Shown here: piece after piece, positions 11,062-22,112 of the stretch
Position numbering within the stretch: position 1 is the stretch's first letter
Layout: every line of letters starts with the position of its first letter
DNA from: Pseudopyrenochaeta lycopersici
Taxonomy: Eukaryota > Ascomycota > Dothideomycetes > Pleosporales > Pseudopyrenochaetaceae
Assembly: GCA_003313425.1 (NCBI GenBank)
Contig: NHZP01000063.1
Location: forward strand, 62,001-126,000
Direction: 5' to 3'
Length of the DNA stretch: 64,000 bases
Notes under the pieces: model-generated
What the model saw: only the letters and a program-made list of their open reading frames with translations
Told to the model about the DNA's origin: nothing
Databases searched by the model: none
Translations under genes and position numbers: made by a program

Positions 11062-14000
11062 CATAGGTCGGAGTAGTCCGTTGAAACAGTTCAAACTGAC
11101 TGAACTGACTGCCAAGACTCAGTCAGTCCGTTTGCAGGAATCTGGCAGCCCGTCAGTTTAAAAGGTCTCAAACGGACTGTTTCAACGGACTGATTGAGTG
11201 TTTTATGTATATATACATGTGCGGTAGTAAGACCGTAACTATGATGATGTTCGCCGCCCCGGCCATAGTAGAGCAGTGGCTAAATAGTGGCTGGTGCACA
11301 ATGCAACCAATCAGAAGCCGTTATCCAAGCGTTTTAGCCACAGATCCTTTCATTGACCCTGAATCCGCGCGTGTTGCATTGTTTACATCCCTAATACCAT
11401 GCGATATAGCCAACGACAACGCGTCAACCTTGCTTTCTGAATCCCCGACCGATCCTACAGCACCTTCTAGTATTGCTCCGTCAAACAGCGCCCAAAATAT
11501 TGCCTCGGAGAATTGCGCCAATCCTATCAACTCTACGAACGACGATGCTAATGATGAAGCCTGGGCTAGATTTCCGTGGGTTCAATTCCCTGGCTAAGGG
11601 AAGCCAAATCATTGAAAGCGACCGCGTACGTCATGGGTTTGGGATGAAGGATTTAGGATCCAACACATGAAGAAGGGCACAGTCGTTTCGGTTTGCAAGC
11701 TGTGCGTGCAGCAAAAGCGCTCGCCGGCTACGCGATATGAGGACACAGGAGGCACAAAGAATATGGCAGACCACCTTCAGGAGAAGCACTCAATCGACAA
11801 GAATGGGCCTATTAAGAAACGCAAGCACGAAGCGTTTATGAAAAGCGGTAAATCAGCTGAGCAGGCGCAACGCAATCGAAAAGTTGAGGGCTTTAAACCA
11901 CGAAACTTCAAACGGTCTTTCATTCGCTGGGTAGCTTATAATAACATTGCGTTCATTCAAATTGAGGGCGAGACATTTAAAGACATGATGTTACAGGCAA
12001 ATCCAGAGCTTGAACAGGCCGGCTGTTTACCGTGTGCAAAGACTGTAAAGGAGTGGATAGCGGCTGACTTTCATAAGTTCCGACATAAAGCAGCAGAAGT
12101 CCTTGCCTATATACCCTATAACCTCCATTTTACATTTGATTTGTAGTCTGCGGATCACGGCCTAGGGTTGAACGGTATCTTTGTCCACTGGCTGGATGAG
12201 GATGGTAAAAAGCGTAAGCTCTTGCTATCGTTGCCAGAAATTGACGAGAGCCGTACAGGCGAGAATATTGCGAAGGGGGTTGCAAAGATTATTCAAGAAT
12301 GGAGGCTTGAGGATCGAATTGGATATGTCGTGATTGACAACGCTACAAATAACAATGGCTGTATGGATCACCTAGGCTAGCAGTTCAACTTTGATGGCAG
12401 CGAACGCCGCTTGCGATATATTTGCCATATTCTCAACTTTGTGGCAACGGCTATTATGTACGGCCGCGACCTCAAGGCGTTTAAGGATACGGAAGAATTT
12501 GAAAATATTGAAGTTATCGCCGAACAACTTCAACGCTGGCGCGATACTGGGCCCCTAGGTAAGCTTCGTAATCTTATTATGTGGATTATTGATAAGCACG
12601 CTGACGGTCAAAGGCTTCGCAATTTCACTCAGCTAAAGAAAGAGCTTGATGAGAACGGCCCCGCACCACCTCCGCTTGTTGACAAGCCTAATAGCAAACG
12701 CCAACGACGACTTCATGTTAGCCTTAAACGCCCTGGCGATACGCGCTGGAACTCCTATTATTTCGCATATGAAGCAGACAACGATCTCCGCTACGTTATT
12801 GACGAATACTACTTTCGAGAGGCTCGCAAATACGCTCAGGCCATTGAGCAGGTGGCTGAGAAGGATCGCCTTCGAGGTCCTAATAAGAACCAGATCAAGG
12901 AACCTGAGCCACCAGTCCCTGTCACTGATTCCCTTACACCAGACGACTGGCCCGTAATCATGCAATATATGGAGGTTTTAAAGCCGATTATGGTGGCTCC
13001 GAAGAAGGCCGAAGGCAATCCTAGAGAGGGCCGCAATGATATGTTGTGGGAGCTTTTACCAACATTCGAATCACCCCTCCGCCACCTTGAAAGTAAGGCT
13101 ACTGAATATGAATCTTACATCGACCGAGACAATTCCATCGACAGTACGGAAATGGACATGTTCGAACATCTCAGAATCCATATCCAGCAAGGCTGGCAGA
13201 GGCTCCATACCTATTACGAAAAGCTTGATGAGACGCCTATTATTATTGCTGCCTTCGTTCTCCATCCTGCTTATCGAATTGAGAAGCTTAAGCAGCTTTG
13301 GAGCCATAAGCCAGAGTGGGTGGAGAAATGGCTGCCCAAATTTCAACAGATCTGGCAATATTATAAACGGCTTGATTTAGGCGTTAAGCGCCATCTATAC
13401 GCCGCTGCAAGCCAGCAGCAAACACGTCATGACTCGCTTACCGCCTTCCTTGCAGATGATGTTGAGTTTTTAGGCCCATATCCAGATCTCACGCAAGAGG
13501 AAGCAGACCCAGCGGCATGGCTTGACGCCAGCGAGACAATCCTAACAACTATGATGAAATGGACGAGTTCCAGCAGGCTAGCGACCGCGGCTTTGCCTTT
13601 GTACAGGACCCTATTCAATTCTGGATTGAAAATAAATATCGTTGGCCTCACGTCTCGCGGATGGCGCTTGAAATCTACGGAATCCCACCCAGCGAAGCTG
13701 ACAACGAACGCCTCTATAGTCAGACCGGCGATATGGTGACGAAGAAGCGTGGCCGGCTTAAGGCAAACACCATCGGAGCAGCTCAGTGTCTGCGGCAGTG
13801 GAATCAGGATAGGATCATCGAGTGGAAGTACGTTTAAACACCTTACTAAACGCCTAGTGTGACTAACCAAGCAGGTTATAACCTCCGTTACTTTACGTAC
13901 CTCATCCATGGCCACATCATCCTTGGAGGAGACCTCCGTTAGGGCCGAACATGCGTACAATGTCTCACCACGTCACATTCAGCGCGGATAGTGGATATTT

Positions 14001-14237
14001 GGTGTTGGCAAGCAAGAAGGGCAACTGGGTAGGCCGTTGAGCACTGTACAAAGCCTCCCCACCATGCCAAGGCTCACGATGCTTGGCAAAACCAAAGGAT
14101 ATTTATGTATATATAATTAGCCAGTCCGTTCAGTTTGGACCTCTGAAACTGACGGTTCTTGGCAGTCCGTCCTCAAAAATGAGCAGTCCGTCCGTTTAGT
14201 GCCAGTTGAACGGACTGACGGACTACTCCGATCTATG
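11062..14237 (+). mobile_element. hAT1, degenerate hAT transposon
   Basis: The terminal inverted repeats CATAGGTCGGAGTAGTCCGT (left) and CATAGATCGGAGTAGTCCGT (right, reverse strand) match at 19 of 20 positions. Both ends carry many copies of CAGTCCGT/ACTGACTG-like subterminal motifs (11095-11190 and 14118-14220). The flanking 8-mers CTTCTAAT and CTGCCAAG agree at only 5 positions, as expected of an old insertion. It lies between the SDR and P450 A. Confidence 0.85.
11205..13837 (+). pseudogene. hAT1 transposase, four stops and a frameshift
   Basis: A hAT transposase reads in one frame from about 11205 to 13540 through stops at 11595 (TAA), 11613 (TGA), 12144 (TAG) and 12378 (TAG). It then shifts frame near 13540 to finish at 13837. 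Recognisable parts are a BED-type finger (CKLCVQQKRS...DHLQEKH), VVIDNATNNN with the second catalytic Asp, RYICHILN, and the C-terminal dimerisation block ALEIYGIPPSEADNERLYS. Both TAG stops stand where the family has Trp, and TGG-to-TAG is a CpA-to-TpA change on the other strand. Confidence 0.85.
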
Positions 14238-14808
14238 CTGCCAAGTCACGCGACAAAAGAGTGTTTCATGGGAAGGTGTCAGATAACATGCGTTATCTGG
14301 TGCGATAGGTTATAATTGAACGAGATAATCGATTGGTGGTCAAAAATATGATTATTGTATTTGTCTTGTTTTTGTTCTTTGCTATTTTCCTTTTATGTAG
14401 TGCGTGTGTGCCAAGTGGTTACACCCGAGCCTTGTACTACAATGCAGTATGGGGTACCCTCGCTGCTTCTATCTGACAGAAGGTTACCAAGCAAAAATGA
14501 TCGCCACGATCATTTTCCGAAACAACGCAGTCTATTTTAGCCCAATATTGGTCTTACAGTACCACGGAGCTGGCCATACAAGTGCTGGACCCGAATTGAT
14601 CGGCTACTGTAAGGGCAGCCTCGAGTCGGAGCCGCGTATGATTGGCCGTGAAGCCGAACGCCCAAGGTCGATTCATTTCACCGTTTTTTTTTTGCATCTT
14701 CAGTGAAAGTACAACTCCCATCCTTAAAGACTACCGGCTTAAATCTCTTGTCATTTCTGGTTGAATAGTCAAAGCAAACCCGAAGATATCGACGCCGAAA
14801 ACGCCGAA
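14238..14808. other. Upstream region of P450 A
   Basis: No gene recognised. It spans the right flank of hAT1 and the presumptive promoter of P450 A. A poly-T tract lies near 14685. Confidence 0.5.
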
Positions 14809-16708
14809 ATGATTACAGCACTCAACCATTTTGAATTCCAGGCACTGTTCCGACAATGCATCTTATATGTTTGGATAGCCTTGGTTTTGGTCAGTTAAGC
14901 GCGGAAATGTTGCCATAGAGCACCTGCATGTTTATTTACGTGCATGGCTAACGAGACATTTTTCTATCTCAACAGGCAGCAATCTACCAAACCGCAGCAA
15001 TACTACATAATCTATTCATACACCCTCTAAGAAAGTTTCCTGGACCCATCGCGCATCGCGTTTCGCGGCTACCATGGGCATACATGCATGCCCGTGGCCA
15101 ACAAGCGTTTCGAACTGAACAACTGCACGCGAAGTATGGCCCCGTCGTCAGTCATCTGCTTGGACTGGACTGGACTGGATTTTAAGATCAGTCCAGTCCA
15201 GTCCAGTTTCCTATAGGGGTTTAACGCCTTCCTAATGCACTTAGCGACTTCCTAATGTGCTTAGCGGTGCGCCACTCCAGTCCGGTCCGGTCCAGTCCAA
15301 GCAGATCACTGCCCGTCGTTCGCATCAGTCCAAACCATCTTTCTTTCACAGACCCTCAGGCATGGAAGGATATATACGCATACCGTCCGGGTGGTGAGAT
15401 GGCGAAAGCGGATCAAATCTTTCGCCCGGTGAAGGGTGTGACTAGCTCGATTCTCAATGCGGATCATGAAGAGCATGCCAAGATTCGACGTGCTCTGGCG
15501 CATGGGTTCTCGGACGCTTCGATGCGTGCGCAGGAGCCGCTGATTGCAAATTACGTGAAGCTGTTGTTGACGAGGTTGAAACATCAGATTGCGGATGGCA
15601 AGAGTGTACAGAACATTGCTGCGTGGTACAATTGGACTACATTTGATTTAGTGAGCGACTTGGTGTTTGGGGAGTCGTTTCATTGCCTCGAGACGATAGG
15701 GTATCACCCATGGGTGGCCTATATTCTGAAAGCCGTCAAGTTTCACGCCGTCATCCAAGCGCTGAGCTACAGTGGGCTTGGGATTGTGGTGCAAATGTTG
15801 CATGCGCTGGGCGGGTTCCTGGCACTTGGCAAAATCCAACAGTACACCAACAGCATGCTGGTGTCACGGCTCGGAATGGGCAAAGGCCGCAACGATCTCT
15901 TCGAGGGCCTCGCTAAAAAGCAAGAGGAACTAAATCTCTCATTTGAAAAATTGAGCCGCAATGCCGTGGTTTTGCTCCTTGCGGGGTCGGAAACGACGGC
16001 CACAACCCTTTCTGGAGCAACTTACTTTCTGCTTTCGCATCCAGAAGTCCTCTATCGATTGAAGGGAGAGATCCGTTCCAGTTTCTCCAGTTCAGAGGAG
16101 ATTACGATTTCTTCTGTCGGCAAGTGTTCTTATTTGCTCGCGGTTCTTAACGAGACGTTAAGGCGCTATCCCCCGCTCACTGCTGGAGGGATTCGGGTTG
16201 TGCCGGTTGGAGGTGCAAAAATCGCTGGACACTTCGTTCCTCAAGGAGTAAGTACTTTGAATCGAGGTCGCACTAGCTAATGTGTCCAGACTCTCGTCGA
16301 AATCCAACACTGGTCCGTAAATCACAGCACAGACAACTGGAAAGACCCTTGGGTATTCCGACCGGAACGCTTCTTGTCAGGATCTAGAGACGCGATTGAA
16401 AAAATTGATAAACTTGATGCTGTCCAAGCGTTCAGCGTGGGTCCGCGCAATTGCATTGGCAGGAAGTACGTGCTCCTTTCGGCTTGCAGTTGTACCCTAC
16501 TCTAGAATGCTCAAATGTCTAACAAGTACTTAGCCTTGCGTACCAGGAAATGCGTCTTATTCTTGCCAACATTATTTACAACTTCGACTTAGAGTTGGAG
16601 GCGGATAGTCGAGGATGGATTGGGCGACAAAGGGCGTTCAATGTGTGGGACCGCGGACCGTTGAATGTGAGGTTGCATCCTCGTGTAGAAGAAGGCCCAT
16701 CCTCTTGA
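14809..16708 (+). pseudogene. Cytochrome P450 A, split by a 163-bp hAT MITE
   Basis: Exons: 14809-14889, 14976-16247 (containing the MITE), 16290-16465 and 16534-16708. Introns are 86, 42 and 68 bp. If the MITE and one target copy (15149-15319) are discounted, the exons total 1533 nt, one open frame of 510 codons. Present are an N-terminal membrane anchor, the HPLRKFPGP hinge, WYNWTTFDLVSDLVFGE, the I-helix AGSETT, ExxR in NETLRRYPP, and the haem loop FSVGPRNCIG with Cys449. This resembles fungal class II P450s of the isotrichodermin C-15 hydroxylase type. As it stands, the insertion after codon 84 brings an in-frame TAA near 15182, so no full-length enzyme is expected. Confidence 0.9.
15149..15311. 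mobile_element. 163-bp hAT3-type MITE in P450 A
   Basis: Ends are CAGTCATCTGCTTGGACTGG and, inverted, CAGTGATCTGCTTGGACTGG. It is flanked by the perfect 8-bp duplication CCCGTCGT (15141-15148 and 15312-15319). Its left 34 bp equal the inverted right end of hAT3 (38104-41332). By eye it is identical along its whole length to the copy at 46920-47082. No coding capacity; mobilisation by the hAT3 transposase is inferred from the shared ends. Confidence 0.95.
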
Positions 16709-16740
16709 ATTTACTTCTTAGCTCAAGTTTATAGGCTGAG

Positions 16741-16770
16741 GTCATAGGTCGGGGTAGTCCGTTGAAACAG
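16741..16770 (+). repeat. Orphan hAT1 left end
   Basis: Thirty bases match the left terminus of hAT1 (11060-11090) with one difference, then stop abruptly against another repeat. It is a solo end just downstream of P450 A, probably debris from an earlier insertion or excision. Confidence 0.7.
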
Positions 16771-16930
16771 TTTGTCGCACTGTACGTGTGTGTTAAACGA
16801 ACAGTGAAAATGGTGGAAGAAAACGAGGCACAAATATGAGGTGAATGTATTGTGATTCTGTATGTGTGCGATAGTATTGAAAAAAAGGGACTTTTTTTTT
16901 GGATGAAGACATGAAGATAGATCTTTTTAT
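16769..16930 (+). repeat. TGTCGCAC repeat, diverged copy 3
   Basis: Starts TTGTCGCACTG and keeps the order of short blocks seen at 5810 and 50457 (GTTAA, GAACAGTGA, GAGGCACAAA, ATGAAGACAT). It has many differences and a homopolymer run. The small frame of the other copies is not preserved. Confidence 0.5.
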
Positions 16931-17198
16931 CTGTCTCATAACGTAAACACGTAGCGAGTCGGCCAACTAAGCGAGTCGGCCACCCTACTCACACCTTGCA
17001 CCAAGATCAGCGTGCAACACAACAACATAGTAGGGTATTAATTTAAATTATAGTTAATGATTAAGCTATACCTAGAGTTGTCAGATTGTCAAGTACTGCA
17101 TAGGAAAGAGCGATAAATAGTAGGACCGATAACTATTGCGATCTACGGAACCTCCGGAAGCAGAGGAGCTATAGAAGAAATGAACAGACAGAACACGA
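16931..17198. other. Non-coding, TE-derived 3' sequence
   Basis: From about 17094 the sequence resembles 48813-48950, sharing AGGAAAG-GCGAT and CGGAACCTCCGGAAGCA. This suggests a repeat associated with transposon 3' ends at both places. No gene. Confidence 0.4.
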
Positions 17199-17488
17199 TC
17201 AATACAATAAATCATCATCCCTTCTGACCAAAAAACATTCATTAAAATTCTGACAAGAGTATTCATTTTTACATGTACGCGCGTTGTGCCCAGCCTGTCT
17301 ACACTTGCTGCAGCGCCCTGGATTTGGGCGACTACCTCCTAATGGACATCTACCTCGACGCTCCCTCACGAGCAATCTGCTGATCAGCCTCACGCTGGGC
17401 TATTAAATCCTCTGCCTCTCCTCTCGTTAAGACTCCTCCCTTCTAGATCCGCTTCTTCTTACGTTGTTTACGCTTGTTGGCTGCCTCA
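17199..17488 (-). pseudogene. Pogo/Fot1 transposase C-terminus remnant
   Basis: On the minus strand the sequence reads a Lys/Arg-rich helix (ANKRKQRKKK), then EAEDLIAQREADQQIA, then a zinc knuckle CSKCRQAGHNARTC. This order is typical of the C-terminus of Fot1/pogo-type DDE proteins. An in-frame TAG (17443-17445) stands where Gln (CAG) is expected, and a frameshift follows. The remnant is cut at 17488 by the left end of hAT2. Confidence 0.65.
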
Positions 17489-17805
17489 CAGTGCTGTAAC
17501 CGATATGGTATCGTTAACTAACGATATAGATTCTAACGATATCGGTATCGTTAAGCCTTAACGATATATATATATAAATAGTAGCATTCGAGCAGGGGCC
17601 CGTTTAATGTCAATCCCTGCCAAATTAGCCAGATAGCTGCATTACCGACGCCGCACAGAGTACTTACCTGGTGGTTTAAATTGTTCTTGCACTAAAATGT
17701 CGTTGTTCTATCCTTATTTAAGTTCTTTTGTCTATACTATGGCTGACGCTGAGGTTGCTTCCGAGGTGTCTGGTGCCCTCTCCCAACATGGACATGGATG
17801 AGGTA

Positions 17806-19158
17806 TCCAGTGACCCCGCAAAAGTTTCCGTTGCACAAGCGCGACGCGTTCCCTCACAACATCTCCTTCTCAACTTTCATGTATCATAACTATGCCACCA
17901 CAACGCCGAATTTTACAAGAAATAGACTAAAATGTGCGCAGAGGTCCTAATTTAACTGTCCAGCAGCGGGATCAAATTATTGGGATGCTGCATGGTGGTT
18001 CTACAGTTGCTCAAGTTGCTAACGCGTATCGCCGAAGCGAAAGCGCCATACGCGACCTGAGGAAAAAATATCAACAAACAGGTACAACTGCAGATAAACC
18101 TCGCAGCGGTCGACCGCCTATACTATCCCTTCATCAAAAGAAGATTATCTATCGCAAAGCACGCGCGCAGCCAAAAATTAAGTACAAAGAGCTAGCTGAA
18201 GTGGCAGTGGTTGTGAATCCAGATGGCACCTCTTCGAAGCCACCCAGCAATGACACATTAGCACGATTCCTTAAAAGACAAGGCCTCACCAATCGACCTT
18301 GTAAAAAACGTCCTAAGCTTAATCGCTCGCGTGCGTTGAGGCGCCTCAAGTTCTGCAAGGAGTACTCTCAATTCCCGTGGCATCGGCGCACGGTCAAGTT
18401 CTCAGATGAGTGCCTAGTTCAGAAGGGCTCAGGGCAAAACCAGGAGTGGGTTTTTCGAAAACTAGATGAGAAATGGAAGGCAATAATGCTGCAAACCTAT
18501 GGCTGCGGTAAAAAGGTTGCACAAATGGTATGGGGCTCAATATGGTTGGATGAACGCGGGCATGCTAGAAGAAGTCCTCTGGTCATAATGGAGCGTGATT
18601 TTGATGCAAAAAAGCAAGGGTACTCCGCCAAAAGTTACATTAAGGCCTTGACTAAAGGACTTCTACCTTCTTGGCGTCGTTCTCAGCTTTTTATGCAGGA
18701 TAACGCGCGCATACACACAGCAGCTGCAACGCGTGAGTTCCTTCGCGAGCACTACATCACCACTATCAAATGGCCAGCATACTCACCTGATCTTAACCCA
18801 ATTGAGCACCTCTGGTGGTACCTGAAGAAGCACATGTATAAATTATATCCACAATATAATAATTACAGCCAAGCTATAGAAGAGTGGGATGGCTTTTGTA
18901 GTGCATTAAAAGAGTGCTGGCGGCGCATCCCAGCCAGGCTCATCAAGAGCCTCATCTTGAGTATGCGACGACGAATCGCTGCATGCACAAAGGCGCAAGG
19001 ATGGCAAACTAGATACTGACCATCTGAGCAACCTGTGACTCAAATAATAATAATTATATAATGTTTTGGCTGAGATCCATGGTGTTGAAGTTTGGTGTAC
19101 ATGTGCTTGTGAGGGTGGCTCGTGCGTGCGCAACGGAAACTTTTGCGGGGTCACTGTC
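17806..19158 (+). mobile_element. Tc1/mariner element, copy 1 (1353 bp)
   Basis: Inverted ends around CAGTGACCCCGCAAAAGTTT face each other at 17808 and 19156. TA dinucleotides flank the element at 17804-17805 and 19159-19160. It sits inside hAT2, hence is younger than that insertion. Copy 2 is at 22113-23456. Confidence 0.9.
17934..19019 (+). CDS. Tc1/mariner DD34E transposase, copy 1
   Basis: A 361-codon open frame follows an HTH-type N-terminus (SESAIRDLRKKY, then RSGRPPILS). The catalytic set is Asp in KFSDECL, Asp in FMQDNARIH and Glu in NPIEHLWWYLK, with exactly 34 residues between the last two: DD34E. An upstream ATG at 17892 in the same frame (MPPQRRILQEID) is cut off by TAA at 17928-17930. 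The open frame itself starts at a GTG, with its first internal ATG near codon 17. The protein may therefore lack its natural N-terminus. Copy 2 shares the upstream sequence, which supports 17892 as the original start. Functional status uncertain. Confidence 0.75.
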   Translation: MRRGPNLTVQQRDQIIGMLHGGSTVAQVANAYRRSESAIRDLRKKYQQTGTTADKPRSGRPPILSLHQKKIIYRKARAQPKIKYKELAEVAVVVNPDGTSSKPPSNDTLARFLKRQGLTNRPCKKRPKLNRSRALRRLKFCKEYSQFPWHRRTVKFSDECLVQKGSGQNQEWVFRKLDEKWKAIMLQTYGCGKKVAQMVWGSIWLDERGHARRSPLVIMERDFDAKKQGYSAKSYIKALTKGLLPSWRRSQLFMQDNARIHTAAATREFLREHYITTIKWPAYSPDLNPIEHLWWYLKKHMYKLYPQYNNYSQAIEEWDGFCSALKECWRRIPARLIKSLILSMRRRIAACTKAQGWQTRY

Positions 19159-21496
19159 TAACTTACGGCCATCCGGCTCTGCCTCTCAGGTGTCTGCCGC
19201 CGCCAGTTCATCGCTAACAACCTCAGATTCCTCCTCTTCTAAGCGCAAACGGCGGATAACTCGGTCGGATATCTGGCTATACTGTCGTGAAGGCAGGGAA
19301 GAGGATAGAGAGGCGATACACCACGGATCCGGGCTCTACTATTACTGTAAGCTCTGCTCAAAACGGGATACCAACTCCGAGTCAGCGTGGGCGCACCTTA
19401 AGTCTACCTATGGAGTCCAGAAACCGGAGGAAAAGAAGCTGGCGGCAGCGTCAGCTGCTGACAGTCCTCTTAAAAGAAGCTTTGCAGCAACTCCGTCGAA
19501 GATGAACGCGCAGAAGGAGCGCGTCGCTCAGCAGAGGATGGTTGACGTTATTTATCGAGAGCACTTTAACGAGGCTCTCGTCCGGCTTATTACTGTGCGA
19601 AATCTACCTATCAGCGCCGTCGAATGGCCAGAGTTAGAGGACTTACTAAAAGCTACAAACCCGGCAGTTGGAGGTCAACTGCTCCAGTCGCGCGGTACTC
19701 TTCCAAAGTTGATGAAGAAGTCTTATGTCACACATCGGAATATCCTTAAATCAAAGCTCCAGCGCTCTGGGTACAAGATTCACTTTGCTGTGGACTACTG
19801 GTCCTCACCAAATCGAAAGAACCTCATGGCTATCTGCGCACAGTTCGTTGACGAAGGCAAGCTCAAGAAGGCTCTGATCGCATTGCCTGAGCTCCAATCT
19901 CATACCGGACAGGAAACAGCTGACGCGCTTATATTCGAACACTCAATTCCTACGAAATCCTCCATCTACTCGGCTACGTTGTTAGCGATAACGCCTCTGC
20001 TAACGATAAGATGATACGGTTCGTTGAAGAAGCGATGAAGAAGGCGGAGCTTGGATCTTACCCAGCAGCTCACTATCGTATGAGGTGTTTTGGCCACATC
20101 CTCAACCTTGCTGCCCAAGCCTTCTTATTTGCAAAGGAGCAAGAGGCGGTTAAGGAAGCTGCTCGACAGATGCAAGGTGATAATCAAGATGGCGTAGAAG
20201 AGCACCTTGTCTCACGCTTGAGCTCAGCGGAGGCAGCAACGTGGAGGGCACAAGGTGCTCTCGGAAAACTTCACAATATTGAGGTCCACTTCCGAGCGTC
20301 AGATGCGCGGTACAACGAGTTCAAGAAGCTGGCCTAGGGCCGCGTGATTCCTCAGGAAAACGCCACCAGGTGGAACAGCTGGTACAAGGTCATCGCCGTC
20401 GCACGCGAGGAGGATGTTAGAATGGCAATTACCATCTACTGTCAACGCCATATCGACGATCTGAGAGAGGATCAGCTGGATGCTGACGATTGGTAAGTGC
20501 TCAACGACACGTACAACTTCCTCAGCACCTTCAACCGCGCGACTGAGCTTACCCAGGGCGATAAGGCGACGATCGATCAAGTCGCTTATACCATGGATAT
20601 TGTAATAAAGGTGTTTAATAACGAAATGGTACGTCAAACGAGCTATTTTGACTAGATCTGATGATTTCATGCACAGGACCGTGCTAAGTCACTCAACAAA
20701 GGGACGTTATCTAACAGCTCTTATGGCTAGTTGGTATTTGTTCGACAAATATTACGCTATGACTTCTGATAGCTCTGTCTACGAGGCCTCCCTCCCCCTC
20801 TATCCCTCATTCCGGCTACAATATATCAAGGATAATTGGCGAAAGAGCTGGAGAGACCCGGCGTTGAAGGCAGTCACAAAGCTTTGGGAGCAGGAGTATA
20901 CAACTCGTCAGATTGACGATCAACCGACTACTCATAGCACCCCCAAGTCAGCTGAGCCATCTGCGTTTGACTTAGCTGCTGGCCAGATGAAGCTAGCCGC
21001 TCCTGTCGCGGACGAGTTCGAATTAATTATTAATCAGGCTCAGGCGACGCTGGCCTCAAGCACGACGGCATTAGACTGGTGGCTAGATCCAGCTCGGAAG
21101 AAGGATTATCCACGCCTTCACCACATGGCAATCAATATACTCTCAATCCCAGCTATGAGCGCTGAGCCAGAGCGTATCTTCTCTGGGGCTCGTCGGACGG
21201 TCACATGGACACGGTTTTGCCTTGGGTCGGCGACGATACAGCTCACAGAGTGCCTCAAGAGCTGGATTCGAGCTAAAATTACGTTTCCTCAGCAGATCCT
21301 ATTCGAAGACGCCGGCGGCGATGAGGCCCTAGAGGTAGACTAAACAATGAAAAACTTTTACAAATTGCCTGTTCAGGAATAGCGTGCGATTACTAAACAA
21401 TCCTTAACGATAACGATATAAGCGATATTCGAGCTTAACGATACTAACTAAACGATATAGCCCTCACATCGTTAAGAAATATCGTTTACAGCACTG

Positions 21497-22112
21497 GGCA
21501 AAGGCTCACGACAGTACGTTGGAATGAAGTAAGTCCGCTCTAAACGGTCATTTCATGGAGATTGTATTTGGCAGCATGAAGTACTCATAAATATTGTCTT
21601 CAATGATTGATTGAATTAACTGAATGAGTGAGAGACTCGATCTATATACAATGAATGTGGAGATTGTGTAAGTGCGTACGTAATCTACTGACGCCTTGAG
21701 GGTCAGATGATAGTAACGGTGGCAAGGGTGGCAAAGTGGCAAGGTAGCGAGAGTGGCAAGATTGCCTATGCTAGTTACGCCAACATCATTTTCTCGACTC
21801 GTTAGCCGAAATCAACATAATTACTGAAACTTTTTCTACTGTTAGTTTGGCTTGGGCAAATCTGTACATGACCGTGGCGACATTGTTTACGACCGTGAGC
21901 ATGGAACTCTACGAAACAGGTAGAGCCGATGTTGCATGAAACGCAATATGCTGCTCCTGCGGCCCAAAGGGGAAGATTAGGCGTTCGGGTTTTAATTGAG
22001 TGAACAAATTTCGAAATCGATCATTTTGAAAATGAATACTTTAATGGCCTGCTTTTACTCACACGCCCTCTTCCCTTCTTTTTAGTTTCTTCTTGACGTC
22101 AGGTCATATTTA
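21497..22112. other. Non-coding between hAT2 and mariner 2
   Basis: No supported gene. Short GGCAAG/TGGCAA direct repeats occur around 21715-21765. Nothing else recognised. Confidence 0.4.

Larger units (their letters stand above)
17739..21343 (+). pseudogene. hAT2 transposase, mutated and split by a mariner
   Basis: Coding traces run from an ATG at 17739, are interrupted by the mariner (17806-19158), and resume at 19161. Present are a BED-like finger (YYCKLCSKRD), the catalytic block IHFAVDYWSS, VVSDNASAND (after a frameshift near 19940), CFGHILNLAAQAF and the dimerisation block PAMSAEPERIFSGARRT (frame 20648-21343). Stops at 20335 (TAG) and 20493 (TAA) are best read as former CAG and CAA. 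A 48-bp intron may lie at 20629-20676, but the frames either side do not join, so another indel is likely. Confidence 0.8.
17489..21496 (+). mobile_element. hAT2, degenerate, with nested mariner
   Basis: The ends CAGTGCTGTAACCGATAT (left) and CAGTGCTGTAAACGATAT (right, inverted) match at 17 of 18 and begin with the classic hAT CAGTG. The subterminal regions (17505-17575 and 21400-21490) are packed with TTAACGATAT-type repeats. The 8-mers at the two sides do not match. A 1353-bp mariner is inserted near its 5' coding end. Confidence 0.85.

Noticed and set aside
11570..11600. tRNA-like B box (GGGTTCAATTCCC)
   Set aside because: It matches the B-box pattern, but no A box, cloverleaf or acceptor stem is present, and it lies inside the degenerate hAT1 coding region.
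15149..15311. MITE in P450 A acting as a new intron
   Set aside because: The element plus duplication is 171 bp and keeps phase, but it contains in-frame stops and has no GT-AG pair that would remove it exactly.
15306..16003. Antisense reading frames of 60-90 codons over P450 A and other genes
   Set aside because: They are shadows of the coding strand with no recognisable domain and were left out throughout.
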